A DNA stretch of 64,000 bases from Paenibacillus sp. J45TS6. Its GTDB lineage: Bacteria > Bacillota > Bacilli > Paenibacillales > Paenibacillaceae. The stretch is taken from assembly GCF_018403285.1 (NCBI RefSeq), contig NZ_BOSJ01000002.1, positions 1 through 64,000 of the forward strand, written 5' to 3'. A model generated the notes under the pieces. The model worked only from the letters and a program-made list of their open reading frames with translations, did no database searches and was not told the DNA's origin. Shown piece by piece: positions 30,308 through 39,705 of this stretch (positions are counted from its first letter, which is position 1; every line of letters starts with the position of its first letter). Both the position numbers and the translations under genes were made by a program.

Positions 30308-30514
30308 TTAACTGAGCCAATTTTTAATCATGGCATAATCTGTAATCAAAAAGACAAGCAGGCTGACGATCGTAAATCCAATGGCAAATAGGTTTTTCTT
30401 AGGTGCTTTTACCAAACGAACCAAGCCAATAAATATAATGATGGTAAACAAGATGACAAAAATATCAAAACCATTAAATTTCGTAGTTGCACTTGCAGCT
30501 TCTGCTAACAGCAT
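30308..30514 (-). CDS. Small two-helix membrane protein (possibly DUF2759-like)
   Basis: 68 aa. Two hydrophobic segments (FDIFVILFTIIIFIGLV and LFAIGFTIVSLLVFLITDY) flank a short basic loop (KAPKKN), predicting a hairpin in the membrane. GGAGGTG lies 5 nt before ATG at 30514, a strong translation signal, and a good terminator follows, so it is very probably a real gene. The shape resembles the small DUF2759 family of Bacillales, but I cannot confirm this. No function is known; it is a single-gene unit between uvrA and the HtrA-like protease gene. Confidence 0.75.
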   Translation of the reverse strand: MLLAEAASATTKFNGFDIFVILFTIIIFIGLVRLVKAPKKNLFAIGFTIVSLLVFLITDYAMIKNWLS

Positions 30515-30674
30515 AAATGCACCTCCTCTAGTTCGATTATCGTACACCGTACAAGCGTTTACACCTTCTTATATGTTATCTTCATAATCCAGGTTACGCA
30601 AGCCTTTTCATCCAAATAATTCAAAATAATCCAGTTTTCCATTTTCTCTACTTGCTCCCTGTCTTCTGAATGCA

Positions 30675-30711
30675 TAAAAAAAGCAGAAAAGACGAATGTC
30701 TTTCCTGCTAG
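30675..30711 (-). terminator. uvrA terminator
   Basis: Stem AGCAGGAAAGAC/GTCTTTTCTGCT with a 4-nt loop and T7 on the minus strand, 10 bp after the uvrA stop. Confidence 0.92.
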
Positions 30712-30721
30712 TTCCTATTAT

Positions 30722-33583
30722 TTACGTGTGATGAAGTTCAAGCTTTTTACTTCGCTCTGTATCCCGTTCAAGAACCGGTTTAAGGTATTTCCCTGTGTAC
30801 GATTCTTTGATATTCACGATCTCTTCAGGAGTTCCTGTACCAAGCAGTGTTCCTCCACCGCTTCCTCCCTCAGGTCCCAGATCAATAATGTGGTCAACGG
30901 TCTTGATTACATCCAGATTATGCTCGATCACAAGGACCGACTCTCCTGAATCCACAAGACGTTGCAACACTTTCAGCAAGCGATCGATGTCATCGACATG
31001 AAGTCCTGTTGTAGGTTCATCCAAAATGTACATTGTTTTTCCCGTACTCCGTCGGTAGAGTTCGGAAGCAAGCTTCACGCGCTGCGCCTCTCCTCCAGAC
31101 AAGGTGGTTGCTGGTTGCCCCAGCTTAACATAACCAAGCCCTACATCCATAAGGGTTTGCATCTTCCGATGAATCTTCGGAATGTTTTGGAAGAACTCTG
31201 TTGCATCTTCCACGGTCATTTCAAGCACTTCAGAGATGTTCTTCGATTTATATTTTACTTCCAGCGTCTCACGGTTATATCGTTTCCCTTTACATACTTC
31301 ACATGGGACGTAAACATCTGGCAAGAAGTGCATTTCAATCTTAATAATCCCGTCCCCGCGGCAAGCCTCACAGCGTCCCCCTTTAATGTTAAAGCTGAAC
31401 CGGCCCTTTTTATATCCGCGAAGTTTCGCTTCATTGGTCTGTGAGAACAGATCACGGATATCATCAAATACACCGGTATACGTGGCAGGGTTCGAACGCG
31501 GTGTGCGTCCTATCGGTGACTGGTCAATATCGATGACTTTATCAATATGCTCTAGTCCGCGAATTTCTTTGTGTTGACCCGGTCGTACCTTAGCCCGGTT
31601 CAGATCACGCGCAAGTGTCTTATACAGAATTTCATTAACAAGCGTAGACTTACCAGAGCCGGATACACCTGTAACTGCCGTAAATACACCAAGTGGTATT
31701 TTTACATTAATGTTCTTCAGGTTATTCTCCTTCGCACCGCGGATCTCTAGAAAGCGATTATCGCCTTTGCGTCTCTCTGCTGGAACTGGAATGAACTTGC
31801 GTCCACTCAAATAACTGCCTGTCAGGGAGTTAGGATCTTCCATAATTTCTTGCGGTGTTCCTTGAGACATGACTTGTCCACCATGAATCCCGGCACCTGG
31901 GCCGATATCAATGATATGGTCGGCTGCCATCATGGTGTCCTCATCATGTTCTACAACGATGAGCGTATTACCAAGGTCACGCATATGAGCGAGTGTAGAA
32001 ATGAGTCGATCGTTATCTCTTTGGTGCAAACCGATGCTCGGCTCATCAAGAATGTATAGTACGCCCATGAGACTTGAACCGATCTGAGTTGCAAGACGAA
32101 TCCGCTGCGCTTCTCCGCCGGATAAAGTTCCCGCAGCACGGCTCATTGTCAGGTAGTCGAGACCTACATTGACAAGGAAGCCGAGACGGCTGTTGATTTC
32201 TTTTAGAATCAACTTAGCAATGGATTGTTCTTTCTCTGACAACGTTAATGAACCAAAAAAGTTCACTGCCTCTCCAATCGAGAGTTCCGTAACGTAAGCC
32301 ATGTTGTGATCGTTAATTGTGACGGCCAAAATTTCTTTCTTGAGCCGATGACCTTTACATGTTCCGCAAGGCTTTGCACTCATGTAGCCTTCTATAAACT
32401 CCCGAACCCCTTCGGAGGCTGTATCCCGATAACGGCGTTCCAGGTTTGGAATAATGCCTTCAAAAGCGACATGGGCCTCTTTTCGTTGACCAAAATCATT
32501 CTCATAACGGAAGCGAATCTTCTCTCCATTCGTTCCATGCAGCAGCTTGTTCATCTGATCAGCGGGAAGCTCGCTGACTGGAACATCCATAGGGATCTTA
32601 TAATGCTCACATACAGAGCGTAAGAACTGAGGATAATAATTGGATGTTCCTCCTGCCCAGGCATCAAAAGCTCCTTTTTCAATGGTTTTACTTGGATCAG
32701 GAACGAGCAGTTCCGGGTCAACAATCATTTTGACTCCGAGTCCATCACAGTCTGGGCAAGCACCAAACGGACTGTTAAACGAGAACATCCGTGGTGACAA
32801 CTCTTCCATACTGAAACCACAAATCGGACAGGCAAAATTCGAACTGAAACGAAGCTCTTCCTGTCCAATAATATCGACCAACAATTGGCCGCCAGAAATT
32901 TTGAGAGCCGTTTCTATTGAATCTGCAAGCCGCGCTTGTACATCTTCTTTTACAACAATTCGGTCTACAACCACTTCAATGGTATGCTTTTTGTTTTTCT
33001 CTAGTTCAATCGTTTCCGAGAGATCTCTCATCTCTCCATCAATTCTTACACGAACAAAACCTTGTTTTGATATGTCGGCTAAAATATTCTTGTGTTCACC
33101 TTTACGGCCTGAAATAACAGGTGCCAAAATTTGAAGTCTGGTTCTCTCTGGATAATTCATAATCCGGTCAACCATTTGCTCCACCGTTTGAGAGGTAATC
33201 TCAATCCCGTGTTCCGGACAATGCGGATGACCAATCCTTGCAAAAAGGAGGCGCAAATAGTCGTAAATTTCCGTTACGGTACCTACCGTAGAACGAGGGT
33301 TTCTGCTCGTCGTTTTCTGATCGATAGAGATCGCAGGAGATAGACCTTCAATAGAGTCTAGATCCGGTTTTTCCATCTGCCCAAGAAATTGACGCGCATA
33401 AGCAGACAACGACTCTACATATCGGCGCTGTCCTTCTGCATAGATGGTATCAAAAGCAAGTGAAGACTTACCTGAACCGCTAAGCCCGGTCAGTACGATA
33501 AACTTGTCACGTGGAATGGTGACATCTATATTTTTCAGGTTATGCGCTCTAGCGCCTTTAATTACAATGTTCTCGCTTGCCAC
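30722..33583 (-). CDS. uvrA: Excinuclease ABC subunit A (UvrA)
   Basis: Damage-recognition ATPase of nucleotide excision repair; loads UvrB at lesions. 953 aa, normal length. Two ABC modules: Walker [10 protein letters not shown] at about 33-41 and GVSGSGKST near 640, with signatures [12 protein letters not shown] and [12 protein letters not shown]. Zinc modules: CPICGF with CPDCDGLG (about 255-285) and CEACRGDG with [10 protein letters not shown] (about 740-770). The start is GTG at 33583, 8 nt after AAGGAG; an ATG two bases upstream is out of frame. It follows uvrB, as usual in Bacillota, but about 830 bp of repeats separate them and no sigma-A promoter was found just upstream. Confidence 0.97.
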   Translation of the reverse strand: MASENIVIKGARAHNLKNIDVTIPRDKFIVLTGLSGSGKSSLAFDTIYAEGQRRYVESLSAYARQFLGQMEKPDLDSIEGLSPAISIDQKTTSRNPRSTVGTVTEIYDYLRLLFARIGHPHCPEHGIEITSQTVEQMVDRIMNYPERTRLQILAPVISGRKGEHKNILADISKQGFVRVRIDGEMRDLSETIELEKNKKHTIEVVVDRIVVKEDVQARLADSIETALKISGGQLLVDIIGQEELRFSSNFACPICGFSMEELSPRMFSFNSPFGACPDCDGLGVKMIVDPELLVPDPSKTIEKGAFDAWAGGTSNYYPQFLRSVCEHYKIPMDVPVSELPADQMNKLLHGTNGEKIRFRYENDFGQRKEAHVAFEGIIPNLERRYRDTASEGVREFIEGYMSAKPCGTCKGHRLKKEILAVTINDHNMAYVTELSIGEAVNFFGSLTLSEKEQSIAKLILKEINSRLGFLVNVGLDYLTMSRAAGTLSGGEAQRIRLATQIGSSLMGVLYILDEPSIGLHQRDNDRLISTLAHMRDLGNTLIVVEHDEDTMMAADHIIDIGPGAGIHGGQVMSQGTPQEIMEDPNSLTGSYLSGRKFIPVPAERRKGDNRFLEIRGAKENNLKNINVKIPLGVFTAVTGVSGSGKSTLVNEILYKTLARDLNRAKVRPGQHKEIRGLEHIDKVIDIDQSPIGRTPRSNPATYTGVFDDIRDLFSQTNEAKLRGYKKGRFSFNIKGGRCEACRGDGIIKIEMHFLPDVYVPCEVCKGKRYNRETLEVKYKSKNISEVLEMTVEDATEFFQNIPKIHRKMQTLMDVGLGYVKLGQPATTLSGGEAQRVKLASELYRRSTGKTMYILDEPTTGLHVDDIDRLLKVLQRLVDSGESVLVIEHNLDVIKTVDHIIDLGPEGGSGGGTLLGTGTPEEIVNIKESYTGKYLKPVLERDTERSKKLELHHT

Positions 33584-33615
33584 ATGCTCATCTCCTTAGG
33601 GGAACTACACCCACC

Positions 33616-33660
33616 TAAATCCTCCCTGACAGGGAGGACCCCAGAGGACTTCCCTCTGGA
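33616..33660. repeat. Pair of adjacent hairpins upstream of uvrA
   Basis: Two back-to-back perfect stems without T runs: TCCTCCCT/AGGGAGGA with a 3-nt loop, then CCAGAGG/CCTCTGG with a short loop. They lie about 30-75 bp upstream of the uvrA start. The compact GC-rich form suggests a dispersed intergenic repeat or a leader structure, but copies elsewhere cannot be checked here. Confidence 0.6.
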
Positions 33661-33692
33661 CTCCCAAACTGGCGGTATGGTGTAGGTTGGCG

Positions 33693-33718
33693 TTGTTATA
33701 GTGCTACTTTGGTATAAT
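33693..33718 (+). promoter_or_regulatory. Candidate extended -10 promoter reading into the hairpin array
   Basis: A perfect TATAAT (33713-33718) preceded by TGG, an extended -10, on the plus strand. The nearest -35-like words (TTGTTA, 14-nt spacing; TTGGCG, 20-nt spacing) are badly placed, so only the extended -10 supports it. Transcription would start near 33725, just before the long stem-loop. Confidence 0.35.
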
Positions 33719-33730
33719 GGGGGCGCATCC

Positions 33731-33772
33731 CCCTGATCTATAACACTCCCATCGGAGTGTTATAGATCAGGG
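33731..33772. repeat. 19-bp perfect inverted repeat (long stem-loop)
   Basis: The arms 33731-33749 and 33754-33772 are exact reverse complements (ending ACACTCC / GGAGTGT) around the loop CATC. Allowing a 2-nt bulge, GCATCC outside pairs with GGATGC, giving about 25 bp. There is no T run, so it is not a standard terminator. It immediately precedes the 69-bp repeat array. Confidence 0.9.
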
Positions 33773-33784
33773 ATGCTTGCAGGC

Positions 33785-34258
33785 GCTGGATTGCTGGAGG
33801 CTTCGCTCCTCCAGCGGCGGACCATTGCCCTTTGGGCTCGGTCCTTGAAGGGACTGTGGCTGGTGGGCGCTTTGCTCCTCCAGCGACGGACCATTGCGCT
33901 CTGCGCTCGGTCCTTGAAAGGACTGTGGCTGGTGGGCGCTTTGCTCCTCCAGCGACGGACCATTGCGCTCTGCGCTCGGTCCTTGAAAGGACTGTGGCTG
34001 GTGGGCGCTTTGCTCCTCCAGCGGCGGACCATTGCCCTCTGGGCTCGGTCCTTCAAGGGACTGTAGCTGGAGAGTGCTTCGCTTCTCCAGCAGCGGACCA
34101 TTGCCCTCTGGGCTCGGTCCTTGTAGGGACTATGGCTGGAGGGCGCTTTGCTCCTCCAGCGGCGGACCATTGCCCTCTGGGCTCGGTCCTTCAAGGGACT
34201 GTAGCTGGAGAGTGCTTCGCTTCTCCAGCAGCGGACCATTGCCCTTTGGGCTCGGTCC
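33785..34258. repeat. Tandem array of seven 69-bp repeats, each folding into hairpins
   Basis: The word GGACCATTG recurs at 33819, 33888, 33957, 34026, 34095, 34164 and 34233, exactly 69 bp apart. Each unit contains stem A (GGACC/GGTCC closing GCCC/GGGC), stem B (GCTGGAGG/CCTCCAGC) and a GTCC/GGAC stem sharing GGTCC with stem A. Stem changes are compensated: GCCC/GGGC becomes GCGC/GCGC in copies 2 and 3, and AGG/CCT becomes AGA/TCT in copies 5 and 7. Copies 4-5 and 6-7 look like a 138-bp duplication. Because 69 is divisible by 3, long open frames appear on both strands; they have no ribosome-binding sites and are not called as genes. The array lies between uvrB and uvrA. Confidence 0.95.
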
Positions 34259-34343
34259 TCATTTATATTATTTAAACAGTATATCTACAAGTATAGCCTG
34301 TGAACTTTATTTTCAAGCGATATAATTTTATAAGAAAACAAAG

Positions 34344-34411
34344 AAGAGTACATAAAGATCAAACTCTATATGTACTCTTGAAGAAGAGAACGACCATAAG
34401 GCCGTTCTCTA
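34344..34411 (-). terminator. Tandem hairpins after uvrB, probable terminator
   Basis: On the minus strand AGAGAACGGCC/GGTCGTTCTCT, 6 bp after the uvrB stop, is followed by an 11-bp perfect stem AAGAGTACATA/TATGTACTCTT and CTTTGTTTT. Neither has a clean T run, so termination may be partial, leaving some read-through toward uvrA. Confidence 0.55.
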
Positions 34412-34416
34412 CATTA

Positions 34417-36411
34417 TTAATCTGCCTTTAATTCGAGAAGCGCATCACGGAGTTCTGCGGCTCGCTCAAACTGTAGATTCTTAGCTGCATCTTTCATTTC
34501 TGCCTCTAGACGCTGAATGAGAGACTGGCGCTCGCGCTTCGACATTTTCTCTGCGCCGCTAACCAGGTAATCACTCTTCGATTCAGCAACTTTCGTCGCT
34601 TCAATCACTTCACGTATTTTTTTACGTATCGTCTGAGGTGTAATTCCATGCTTCTCATTATATGCAATTTGTGTAACCCTACGGCGTTCCGTTTCTTTGA
34701 TCGCTTTATCCATCGAATCGGTAATACGATCACCGTACATAATAACCCGGCCCTCACTGTTACGTGCGGCTCGGCCGATCGTCTGGATTAGTGAACGCTC
34801 CGAACGTAGGAAACCTTCTTTATCTGCATCAAGGATGGCGACGAGAGAAACCTCTGGTAAATCAAGACCCTCTCTCAGCAAGTTGATCCCAATAAGTACA
34901 TGGAATGTACCTAGCCTCAGATCCCTGAGAATAGCCATCCGCTCCAGTGTCTTGATATCAGAGTGCATATATCTAACCTTAATTCCTACTTCTTTGAAGT
35001 AATCGGTGAGATCCTCTGACATCTTCTTCGTCAGCGTGGTAACAAGTACCCTTTCATCCTTCTCAACCCGGTCACGAATCTCATTAATGAGATCATCAAT
35101 CTGTCCTTTGGTTGGTCTGACTTCAATAATTGGATCAAGGAGTCCTGTTGGACGAATAATCTGCTCTACCATTTCACCTTCGGTATGCTCCAGTTCATAA
35201 GGACCTGGCGTTGCAGATACATAAATAATCTGTTTTGCCTTCTCTTCGAACTCTTCAAACTTAAGCGGCCTATTGTCGAGTGCAGAAGGTAACCGGAACC
35301 CGTGCTCTACCAAGACTGTTTTTCTTGCTTGGTCACCATTATACATGGCGCGAATCTGCGGAAGTGTTACATGAGACTCATCGACAACAATTAACATATC
35401 ATCTGGAAAATAATCGAGTAACGTATAAGGCGTCGCTCCTCTTTCCCGGAAAGTTAAAGGTCCTGAATAGTTCTCAATTCCAGAACAGAAACCTACTTCT
35501 TTCATCATCTCTATATCATAACGCGTACGCTGCTCAAGACGCTGTGCTTCGAGAAGTTTCCCCTGCTCTTTGAGCACTGCAAGACGTTCTTCCAGTTCAC
35601 GTTCTATATTGACGAGCGCAACCTTCATCGTATCCTCATGCGTAACAAAGTGAGATGCTGGGAAGATCGCGACATGATCGCGTTCACCAATCAGTTCGCC
35701 AGTAAGCACATCAATCTCTGTAATCCGTTCGATCTCATCTCCAAACAGTTCAACACGAATGGCATGCTCATCTTTGGAGGCTGGGAAAATCTCAACGACA
35801 TCCCCGCGAACACGAAAAGTACCCCGAACAAAATTAATATCATTCCGTTGGTACTGAATATCTACAAGCCGAGCTAGAATCTCATTACGCGGCTTCTCCA
35901 TCCCTACCCGAAGAGATAATAGTAAATTCGAATACTCCATCGGAGAACCGAGACCATATATACAGGATACACTTGCTACGATGATGACATCCCGTCGTTC
36001 AAACAAGGAACTCGTCGCCGAGTGTCTTAGTTTATCTATTTCTTCATTTATACTAGAATCCTTCTCGATATACGTATCGGAAGAAGGAATATATGCTTCT
36101 GGTTGATAATAATCGTAGTAACTTACAAAGTAATCCACCGAGTTACTCGGGAAAAACTCTTTAAACTCACTTGCCAGCTGTGCTGCAAGCGTCTTGTTAT
36201 GTGCAATAACAAGCGTCGGTCTATTCAGTTTCGCTATGGTCTGAGCAATCGTAAACGTCTTACCCGTACCCGTAGCACCAAGCAAAGTCTGGTGCCTCTT
36301 GCCTGCACGCACACCTGCGACCAGCTCTTCAATTGCTGCAGGCTGATCTCCCTGGGGCTGAAATTCCGACTCGAGTTGAAACGTCTTCGTGCTCATGACT
36401 ATATCACTCAT
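34417..36411 (-). CDS. uvrB: Excinuclease ABC subunit B (UvrB)
   Basis: Damage-verifying helicase-like subunit of excision repair. 664 aa. Walker A GATGTGKT is at 45-52. The beta-hairpin that clamps DNA is present ([21 protein letters not shown], about 93-113). DESHVTLPQ is the Walker B region; [20 protein letters not shown] and [16 protein letters not shown] are the C-terminal helicase motifs; the tail (about 625-660) is the UVR domain that binds UvrC. GTGAGG lies 7 nt before ATG. It has a good sigma-A promoter with a LexA-like operator at the predicted start of transcription, so SOS control is likely. Confidence 0.97.
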   Translation of the reverse strand: MSDIVMSTKTFQLESEFQPQGDQPAAIEELVAGVRAGKRHQTLLGATGTGKTFTIAQTIAKLNRPTLVIAHNKTLAAQLASEFKEFFPSNSVDYFVSYYDYYQPEAYIPSSDTYIEKDSSINEEIDKLRHSATSSLFERRDVIIVASVSCIYGLGSPMEYSNLLLSLRVGMEKPRNEILARLVDIQYQRNDINFVRGTFRVRGDVVEIFPASKDEHAIRVELFGDEIERITEIDVLTGELIGERDHVAIFPASHFVTHEDTMKVALVNIERELEERLAVLKEQGKLLEAQRLEQRTRYDIEMMKEVGFCSGIENYSGPLTFRERGATPYTLLDYFPDDMLIVVDESHVTLPQIRAMYNGDQARKTVLVEHGFRLPSALDNRPLKFEEFEEKAKQIIYVSATPGPYELEHTEGEMVEQIIRPTGLLDPIIEVRPTKGQIDDLINEIRDRVEKDERVLVTTLTKKMSEDLTDYFKEVGIKVRYMHSDIKTLERMAILRDLRLGTFHVLIGINLLREGLDLPEVSLVAILDADKEGFLRSERSLIQTIGRAARNSEGRVIMYGDRITDSMDKAIKETERRRVTQIAYNEKHGITPQTIRKKIREVIEATKVAESKSDYLVSGAEKMSKRERQSLIQRLEAEMKDAAKNLQFERAAELRDALLELKAD

Positions 36412-36434
36412 TGCCCAACCTCACCCTCATCGTC

Positions 36435-36463
36435 TAAAATAGATCTTACATTTATGTCGATAT
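36435..36463 (+). promoter_or_regulatory. Possible sigma-D (flagellar) promoter for motA
   Basis: GTCGATAT (36456-36463) matches the sigma-D -10 GCCGATAT at seven of eight positions. A TAAA at 36435-36438 is 17 nt upstream, two more than the usual 15. In B. subtilis motAB is read by sigma-D. It is about 120 nt upstream of motA. Spacing is imperfect, hence low confidence. Confidence 0.3.
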
Positions 36464-36501
36464 TTGCCGAGAAAACTTGTATCGGAAATATTCTATGAAT
36501 A

Positions 36502-36515
36502 GGAATATTTGTTCC
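36502..36515 (-). promoter_or_regulatory. lexA box: LexA (DinR) operator candidate for uvrB
   Basis: The minus strand reads GGAACAAATATTCC, close to the Bacillus SOS box CGAACRNRYGTTYC (differences at the first base and at one base of the second half). It covers the predicted transcription start of the uvrB promoter, the expected place for repression. Confidence 0.5.
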
Positions 36516-36520
36516 CGTTT

Positions 36521-36549
36521 ATTATACTCGGTTCAGATCATGGATGCAA
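36521..36549 (-). promoter_or_regulatory. uvrB promoter (sigma-A)
   Basis: On the minus strand TTGCAT (36544-36549), 17-nt spacer, TATAAT (36521-36526). Predicted transcription start is near 36514, about 100 nt upstream of uvrB. Confidence 0.7.
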
Positions 36550-36582
36550 ATGTAAGTAACGAACGAGGAGGCGAAATCATTC

Positions 36583-37377
36583 ATGGATATCGCGACCCTA
36601 ATCGGTCTCATTGCCGGAGCAGTCGCCATTATCGGAGGTTTTTTATGGGAAGGAGGGCAAATTACAGGATTATTTCAGTCTACAGCAGCACTTATTGTAT
36701 TTGGCGGAACGATAGCAGCAATTCTGATTAGTTACCCCATGTATCGTATTCGGACGATACCTGCAGCTTTACGTATGGCATTTCGTAAGTCTAATCATGA
36801 AGCAAGCGAGTGGATAGATGACATTGTGGAAATGTCGATGCTTGCCCGAAGAGAAGGGGTTCTCGCCCTTGAGCATAAAGTAATGGAACACTCTAATGAT
36901 TTTTTGAAAAATGGAATTCAAATGGTCGTTGACGGAACTGACCAACCCGTGGTCCAGCAAATTATGGAGCTCGAAATTGATGCCATCGAACAGAAGCATG
37001 ATCATTACGCCAAAATTTTTGAATCTGCCGGTGCTTATGCTCCAACGATGGGAATCATCGGAACCGTAATGGGATTGGTTCAGGTTCTTGGAAGCCTGAC
37101 AGATCCTACGGAGCTAGGCCCATCCATTGCTGTTGCTTTTATCGCTACTTTATATGGCGTCGCAAGTGCCAATCTTATCTTTCTGCCGATTGCATCAAAA
37201 ATCAGAGCAAAAAGCGAAGAAGATACCTCTATTCTGGAAATGCTCTTAGAAGGCATACTATCCGTTCAGAATGGGGAGAATGCTTTACTTGTTCGTAAGA
37301 AACTCGAGACTTATGCCCTAAAACATGAGATCCCGGAAATGAACAGAAAGGAAAAAAGTCATGAGACAGCGGAATAG
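36583..37377 (+). CDS. motA: Flagellar motor stator protein MotA (MotA/MotP family)
   Basis: Membrane subunit of the ion-driven stator that turns the flagellum. 264 aa with four hydrophobic segments (about 5-25, 33-52, 150-170, 185-205). The family signature is clear: AGAYAPTMGIIGTVMGLVQVL and PSIAVAFIATLYGVASANLIF. The N-terminal GGQITGLFQSTAALIVFGGT fits both proton (MotA) and sodium (MotP) types, and the coupling ion cannot be read from sequence. GGAGG is 11 nt before ATG. It overlaps motB by 17 bp and is divergent from uvrB. Confidence 0.93.
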   Translation: MDIATLIGLIAGAVAIIGGFLWEGGQITGLFQSTAALIVFGGTIAAILISYPMYRIRTIPAALRMAFRKSNHEASEWIDDIVEMSMLARREGVLALEHKVMEHSNDFLKNGIQMVVDGTDQPVVQQIMELEIDAIEQKHDHYAKIFESAGAYAPTMGIIGTVMGLVQVLGSLTDPTELGPSIAVAFIATLYGVASANLIFLPIASKIRAKSEEDTSILEMLLEGILSVQNGENALLVRKKLETYALKHEIPEMNRKEKSHETAE

Positions 37378-38197
37378 ACACAGTCGCCTCATACGAACAA
37401 GACAGGCGCGAGCAAGTAACTCCGGCGCTTCCCATGACCGCTGGATGATTACCTATGCAGATCTAATCACTCTTTTACTTATTTTCTTTATCATGTTATA
37501 TGCAATGAGCAGACTTGATGCCAATAAATACGAAGATATTACGAGCTCGCTGCAAACTACTTTCCAAAATTCGAATCATATTCTGGAAGGCAATAAAGGG
37601 ATCACAGGAGACAAACCTTCTCCTGAACAACAGAATCCAGGCGGCGATGCAGCGCAGTCCAATGATAATAAAAACAAAAATCCTGAATCTGAAAAAACAG
37701 AATCTGCTCATGAAGCAGCTTTTCGAGCTCAAGAGAAAGAACTCCAGCAATTACTCAGCCAGATTGAGGGATACATAGAAGATCACAATCTGACAGAACT
37801 GATTTTTGTAGAGGACAAGCCACAAGGCATATCAATCACGCTGAGTGAACGTTTTTTATTCCGCAGCGGTAATGCTAGACTGATGGATGGATCTTCTCCC
37901 GTACTACACCAGTTAGCCAGCTTGTTCAGAGATTTAGGCATGAATATTTCCATTGAAGGTCATACGGATAACACGCCCATTGTTAATAGCTCCACTTATA
38001 AAGACAACTGGGAATTATCCGGTGCAAGAGCCCTGTCCGTATTACGTTATTTTATGGATGAAGAAGGTCTGGAATCGGATCATTTCCAGTATGCAGGTTA
38101 TGCCGATACTCGTCCTGCCGAGGACAACAGCACGAAAGAAGGCAGACAAAAGAACCGCCGGGTTGAAATTACCGTACTACGGCAGCTTCAAGAATAA
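37361..38197 (+). CDS. motB: Flagellar motor stator protein MotB (MotB/MotS family)
   Basis: Stator subunit that anchors the motor to peptidoglycan. 278 aa. A single transmembrane helix (about 28-50) begins RWMITYADLITLLLIFF, with the ion-carrying Asp in YADL. After an Asn/Glu-rich linker (about 70-120), the OmpA-like peptidoglycan-binding domain has SIEGHTDNTPI, NWELSGARALSVLRYF and NRRVEITVL. ATG overlaps the end of motA by 17 bp and has AAAGGA 8 nt upstream. A strong bidirectional terminator follows. Confidence 0.93.
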   Translation: MRQRNRHSRLIRTRQARASNSGASHDRWMITYADLITLLLIFFIMLYAMSRLDANKYEDITSSLQTTFQNSNHILEGNKGITGDKPSPEQQNPGGDAAQSNDNKNKNPESEKTESAHEAAFRAQEKELQQLLSQIEGYIEDHNLTELIFVEDKPQGISITLSERFLFRSGNARLMDGSSPVLHQLASLFRDLGMNISIEGHTDNTPIVNSSTYKDNWELSGARALSVLRYFMDEEGLESDHFQYAGYADTRPAEDNSTKEGRQKNRRVEITVLRQLQE

Positions 38198-38234
38198 GGC
38201 AGTCCCTTTCATGAGTTACTCGTTACTTTAAACA

Positions 38235-38276
38235 AAAAGACCTCCAATCTGCATACTGTAGATTTGGAGGTCTTTC
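38235..38276 (+). terminator. Bidirectional terminator, motB / minJ-like gene
   Basis: Stem AAAGACCTCCAA(A)TCT with its complement in TTGGAGGTCTTT. The T run is short on the plus side (TTTCACTT) and T5 on the minus side, so it serves both converging genes. Confidence 0.85.
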
Positions 38277-38316
38277 ACTTATTAAATCATCTTATTATGA
38301 CGGCTGATGATGACGA

Positions 38317-39621
38317 TTAGCTGTCTTGCTGAAAAGCATCAGCAAATCCTTCGTTCGGATTTACCTTACGCTGTGTCTGAAGCTTCATACCAAATATCTG
38401 ATAGATTGACGCAGGACTCTCCTTAATTGCTGAACCCGTATCTGGGTCAGGAGCTAGTAAGGCACCGAGCTGATGATGTTCACCCTCGTAGAGAGCACGC
38501 TGCAGAAATTTACTTTCCCCGTTAATATTCCGTATTTCCAGCTTACAAAAAGCCGCGTTCATCCGCAGACAACGATGTAAATCTGCCTCTGAGTGAACCA
38601 TTTGTCCATTCACTTTGTAGATGACTTCACCAGGCATAAACCCAAGTTCGTCTGCCGGGCTTCCCGGAAGAACCGCTAGAATCTGTAAGCCTTGCTTTGG
38701 ATGAACATAGATCGGGCTTCGATTCTCCTCTTCGTATGAACTAATCCAACTGAGTGCTTCGTGCCCAAGAAATGCGATTAGTACCGCAACAATCGTAGCA
38801 GGACTCCACCACATCGACAACAGTCCCAGTATAAGCAGTACGGCACCATATAATAACATCCGCTTTGAGGTTAAGGAAACTTTCTCCTCTGGAAGCATCG
38901 TTTTCGTCATCTCACCAAAACCGATAAGTAGCGGAAGTCCGAATAATAAATACGCTCCTGAACCTTGTAAGAATACAGGATTCCAAGGAAGATCGGCCCC
39001 AGCTCCTAAACCAGCAGGAACCAGCATCATGAGTGGAATGGGAGTTAAATACTGCAACTGATAACCCCCAACCAATTTCCCTCGTTTCCCCTCAAAATAA
39101 ACCGGAGATGCAGCTTGTCCCCGCTGCAAGCGAATGACTATAGCATGCATCAGATGGAGCACCGCACAGAGTACAAGAAGGGAAGGGATATTAAGCTGCT
39201 CAATCTCAAGAATGATACTCCCCATAAAGCCACTCGGCTGCCACTGCTCAAAGAAGCCTAAGATCCACTGGATGAGTCCAAGAATACTTATCGCATACAC
39301 CGCATTCAAATAACGTACGCGGAATAACATGAGAACGAAAGAGGTTACCCAGATCAGCACTACCCCTTGAATTGAAAGCTGAATTCCCAGGAATACATAC
39401 AGAATAGAGACGATTACTCCGAGCATTACACCGGTAATCACGGTTCGAGTCGTTAATAACGGCCAAGCGTTAAGACGCACATGCATTAATTTTCGTTCCA
39501 GCATCCCTTGCCTGCGAAACCACAGAGCGATGATGACAATAGCAATATAATAAAATGGCTGGCTTAATAGGTCAATCACTGCATCCAATATCAGCCACAG
39601 CCATGAGATGACTTCATTCAA
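38317..39621 (-). CDS. minJ: Polytopic PDZ-domain membrane protein (MinJ-like)
   Basis: 434 aa with about eight hydrophobic segments over residues 1-290 and a C-terminal PDZ domain (about 305-385: KQGLQILAVLPGSPADELGFMPGEVIYKVNG). Layout and position between the ctp protease and uvrB match B. subtilis MinJ (YvjD), the membrane bridge between DivIVA and MinD that positions division and affects swarming. The assignment rests mostly on synteny and topology, as sequence outside the PDZ domain evolves fast. The start is TTG at 39621 with GGAG 11 nt upstream, slightly long. It has its own promoter after the ctp terminator. Confidence 0.75.
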   Translation of the reverse strand: MNEVISWLWLILDAVIDLLSQPFYYIAIVIIALWFRRQGMLERKLMHVRLNAWPLLTTRTVITGVMLGVIVSILYVFLGIQLSIQGVVLIWVTSFVLMLFRVRYLNAVYAISILGLIQWILGFFEQWQPSGFMGSIILEIEQLNIPSLLVLCAVLHLMHAIVIRLQRGQAASPVYFEGKRGKLVGGYQLQYLTPIPLMMLVPAGLGAGADLPWNPVFLQGSGAYLLFGLPLLIGFGEMTKTMLPEEKVSLTSKRMLLYGAVLLILGLLSMWWSPATIVAVLIAFLGHEALSWISSYEEENRSPIYVHPKQGLQILAVLPGSPADELGFMPGEVIYKVNGQMVHSEADLHRCLRMNAAFCKLEIRNINGESKFLQRALYEGEHHQLGALLAPDPDTGSAIKESPASIYQIFGMKLQTQRKVNPNEGFADAFQQDS

Positions 39622-39673
39622 ATAGGTTCACGCTCCTTTTTTATGCATTTCTTTTTATAAAGTAACTAAAGGT

Positions 39674-39702
39674 ATTATAAAATTGTTTAATCATAAATCC
39701 AA
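39674..39702 (-). promoter_or_regulatory. minJ-like gene promoter (sigma-A)
   Basis: On the minus strand TTGGAT (39697-39702), 17-nt spacer, TATAAT (39674-39679), directly after the upstream terminator. Confidence 0.65.
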
Positions 39703-39705
39703 TAA

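Noticed and set aside
33785-34258. CRISPR array
   Set aside because: Units are contiguous near-identical 69-mers with no unique spacers, and there are no cas genes.
33760-34325. Open frames of 97-159 codons on both strands over the repeats (for example 33760-34239 minus, 33832-34275 plus)
   Set aside because: They arise because the 69-bp unit is a multiple of three without stops in several frames. They lack ribosome-binding sites, give the same peptide repeated, and overlap each other on opposite strands.
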